This document shows positions 23,464 to 23,666 of a DNA stretch of 23,666 bases, in pieces. Source of the stretch: an uncultured Peptococcaceae bacterium (GTDB lineage: Bacteria; Bacillota; Peptococcia; Peptococcales; Peptococcaceae). The notes under the pieces were generated by a model. It did no database searches, had not been told where the DNA came from, and saw nothing but the letters and a program-made list of their open reading frames with translations. The translations under genes were made by a program, and so were the position numbers. The stretch lies in assembly GCA_938044045.1 (NCBI GenBank), contig CALIQN010000091.1:1-23666 (forward strand). Reading direction: 5' to 3'. Within the stretch, counting starts at the first letter, position 1, and the number at the start of each line of letters is the position of its first letter.

Positions 23464-23666
23464 TCAAACTTCATCAAAAAAACTAAGCTGCTTTGAGATG
23501 TCCTTTCCCTCAAATAGTCCCAAATAGTTAAATATTGCTTCATTATCATGAACGATACTGTTCCGCTCACAGAATTCGTGAAATACACCCATTAGTTTTT
23601 TATTGTTTACGCTGTTTGCTACATAATTGTTTCCGTATTCTCTGATGTAGCGTTCTTTCAGCTTTG
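23464..23666 (-). CDS. C-terminus of probable radical SAM protein (partial)
   Basis: An open frame enters from the right edge and ends at a TGA at 23464-23466, giving 66 residues. The stretch KERYIREYGNNYVANSVNN, with KKLMGVFHEFCERNSIVHD, then ending KQLSFFDEV, resembles the C-terminal tail of SPL-like or Rv2578c-like radical SAM proteins, which end in a Q-L-S-L-F-like motif and are often carried by Firmicutes conjugative elements (radical SAM mobile pair). The catalytic cysteine motif lies outside the window, so the call is by tail resemblance only. It lies 98 bases upstream of the repA start. Confidence 0.4.
   Translation of the reverse strand, partial: KLKERYIREYGNNYVANSVNNKKLMGVFHEFCERNSIVHDNEAIFNYLGLFEGKDISKQLSFFDEV

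Larger units (their letters stand above)
23096..23666 (-). mobile_element. Edge of a Tn1549-like conjugative/replicative element
   Basis: From the fusion point outward, the DNA carries a RepA_N gene start of the Tn1549-like ICE kind and, before it, the end of a probable radical SAM gene. This suggests the right part of the window belongs to an integrative mobile element. No integrase, att site or flanking repeats are visible, since the element continues past the edge, so its limits and type are inferred. Confidence 0.5.

Overview
The window comes from a low-GC Firmicutes-type bacterium. The signs are strong AGGAGG-like ribosome binding sites, A/T-rich intergenic DNA, GTG starts and classic hairpin plus T-run terminators. 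An ahb haem-from-sirohaem operon and an aconitase of about 640 residues with no other TCA genes point to an anaerobe, perhaps of the Negativicutes or Clostridia. The genus cannot be fixed from this sequence.

Layout. (1) Positions 1-2726, minus strand: the 5' two thirds of der (a ribosome-assembly GTPase, running off the left edge), a divergent glutamate-cysteine-ligase-family (GCS2) protein and a nitroreductase-fold flavoprotein. (2) 2872-6091, plus strand: a 55-residue orphan helical protein, aconitase, and a two-gene unit of a secreted protein and a two-TM membrane peptide with a palindrome next to its promoter. (3) 6153-9323, minus strand: a tightly coupled ahbC-ahbD-ahbA-ahbB operon, which converts sirohaem to haem by decarboxylation (AhbA/AhbB) and two radical SAM enzymes (AhbC, AhbD). 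(4) 9584-13621, minus strand: a three-gene MacA/MacB-type efflux system (adaptor, ATPase, permease) whose upstream region holds a 13-base homopolymer. (5) 13814-14309: a decayed GIY-YIG/DUF4357 nuclease-family gene whose catalytic domain is deleted. (6) 14548-16124: a LysE/RhtB exporter and a LysR regulator. (7) 16315-17632: a SUKH (SMI1/KNR4) protein and an unrecognised acidic protein, resembling orphan immunity genes. (8) 17694-23365: a type I restriction-modification operon, hsdM-hsdS-hsdR. (9) 23464-23666: the C-terminus of a probable radical SAM protein of a mobile element.

The most striking observation is at 22184-23365. The gene in the hsdM position is a chimera. Its first ~90 residues are the N-terminal domain of a RepA_N replication initiator of the kind carried by Tn1549-like conjugative elements. 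They are joined in frame, exactly at the SAM-binding motif, to the catalytic part of HsdM, and the whole HsdM N-terminal domain is missing. The RepA ribosome binding site and GTG start now drive the R-M operon. This is either a real recombination scar, with a mobile element abutting and capturing hsdM, or an assembly artefact, and it needs read-level confirmation.
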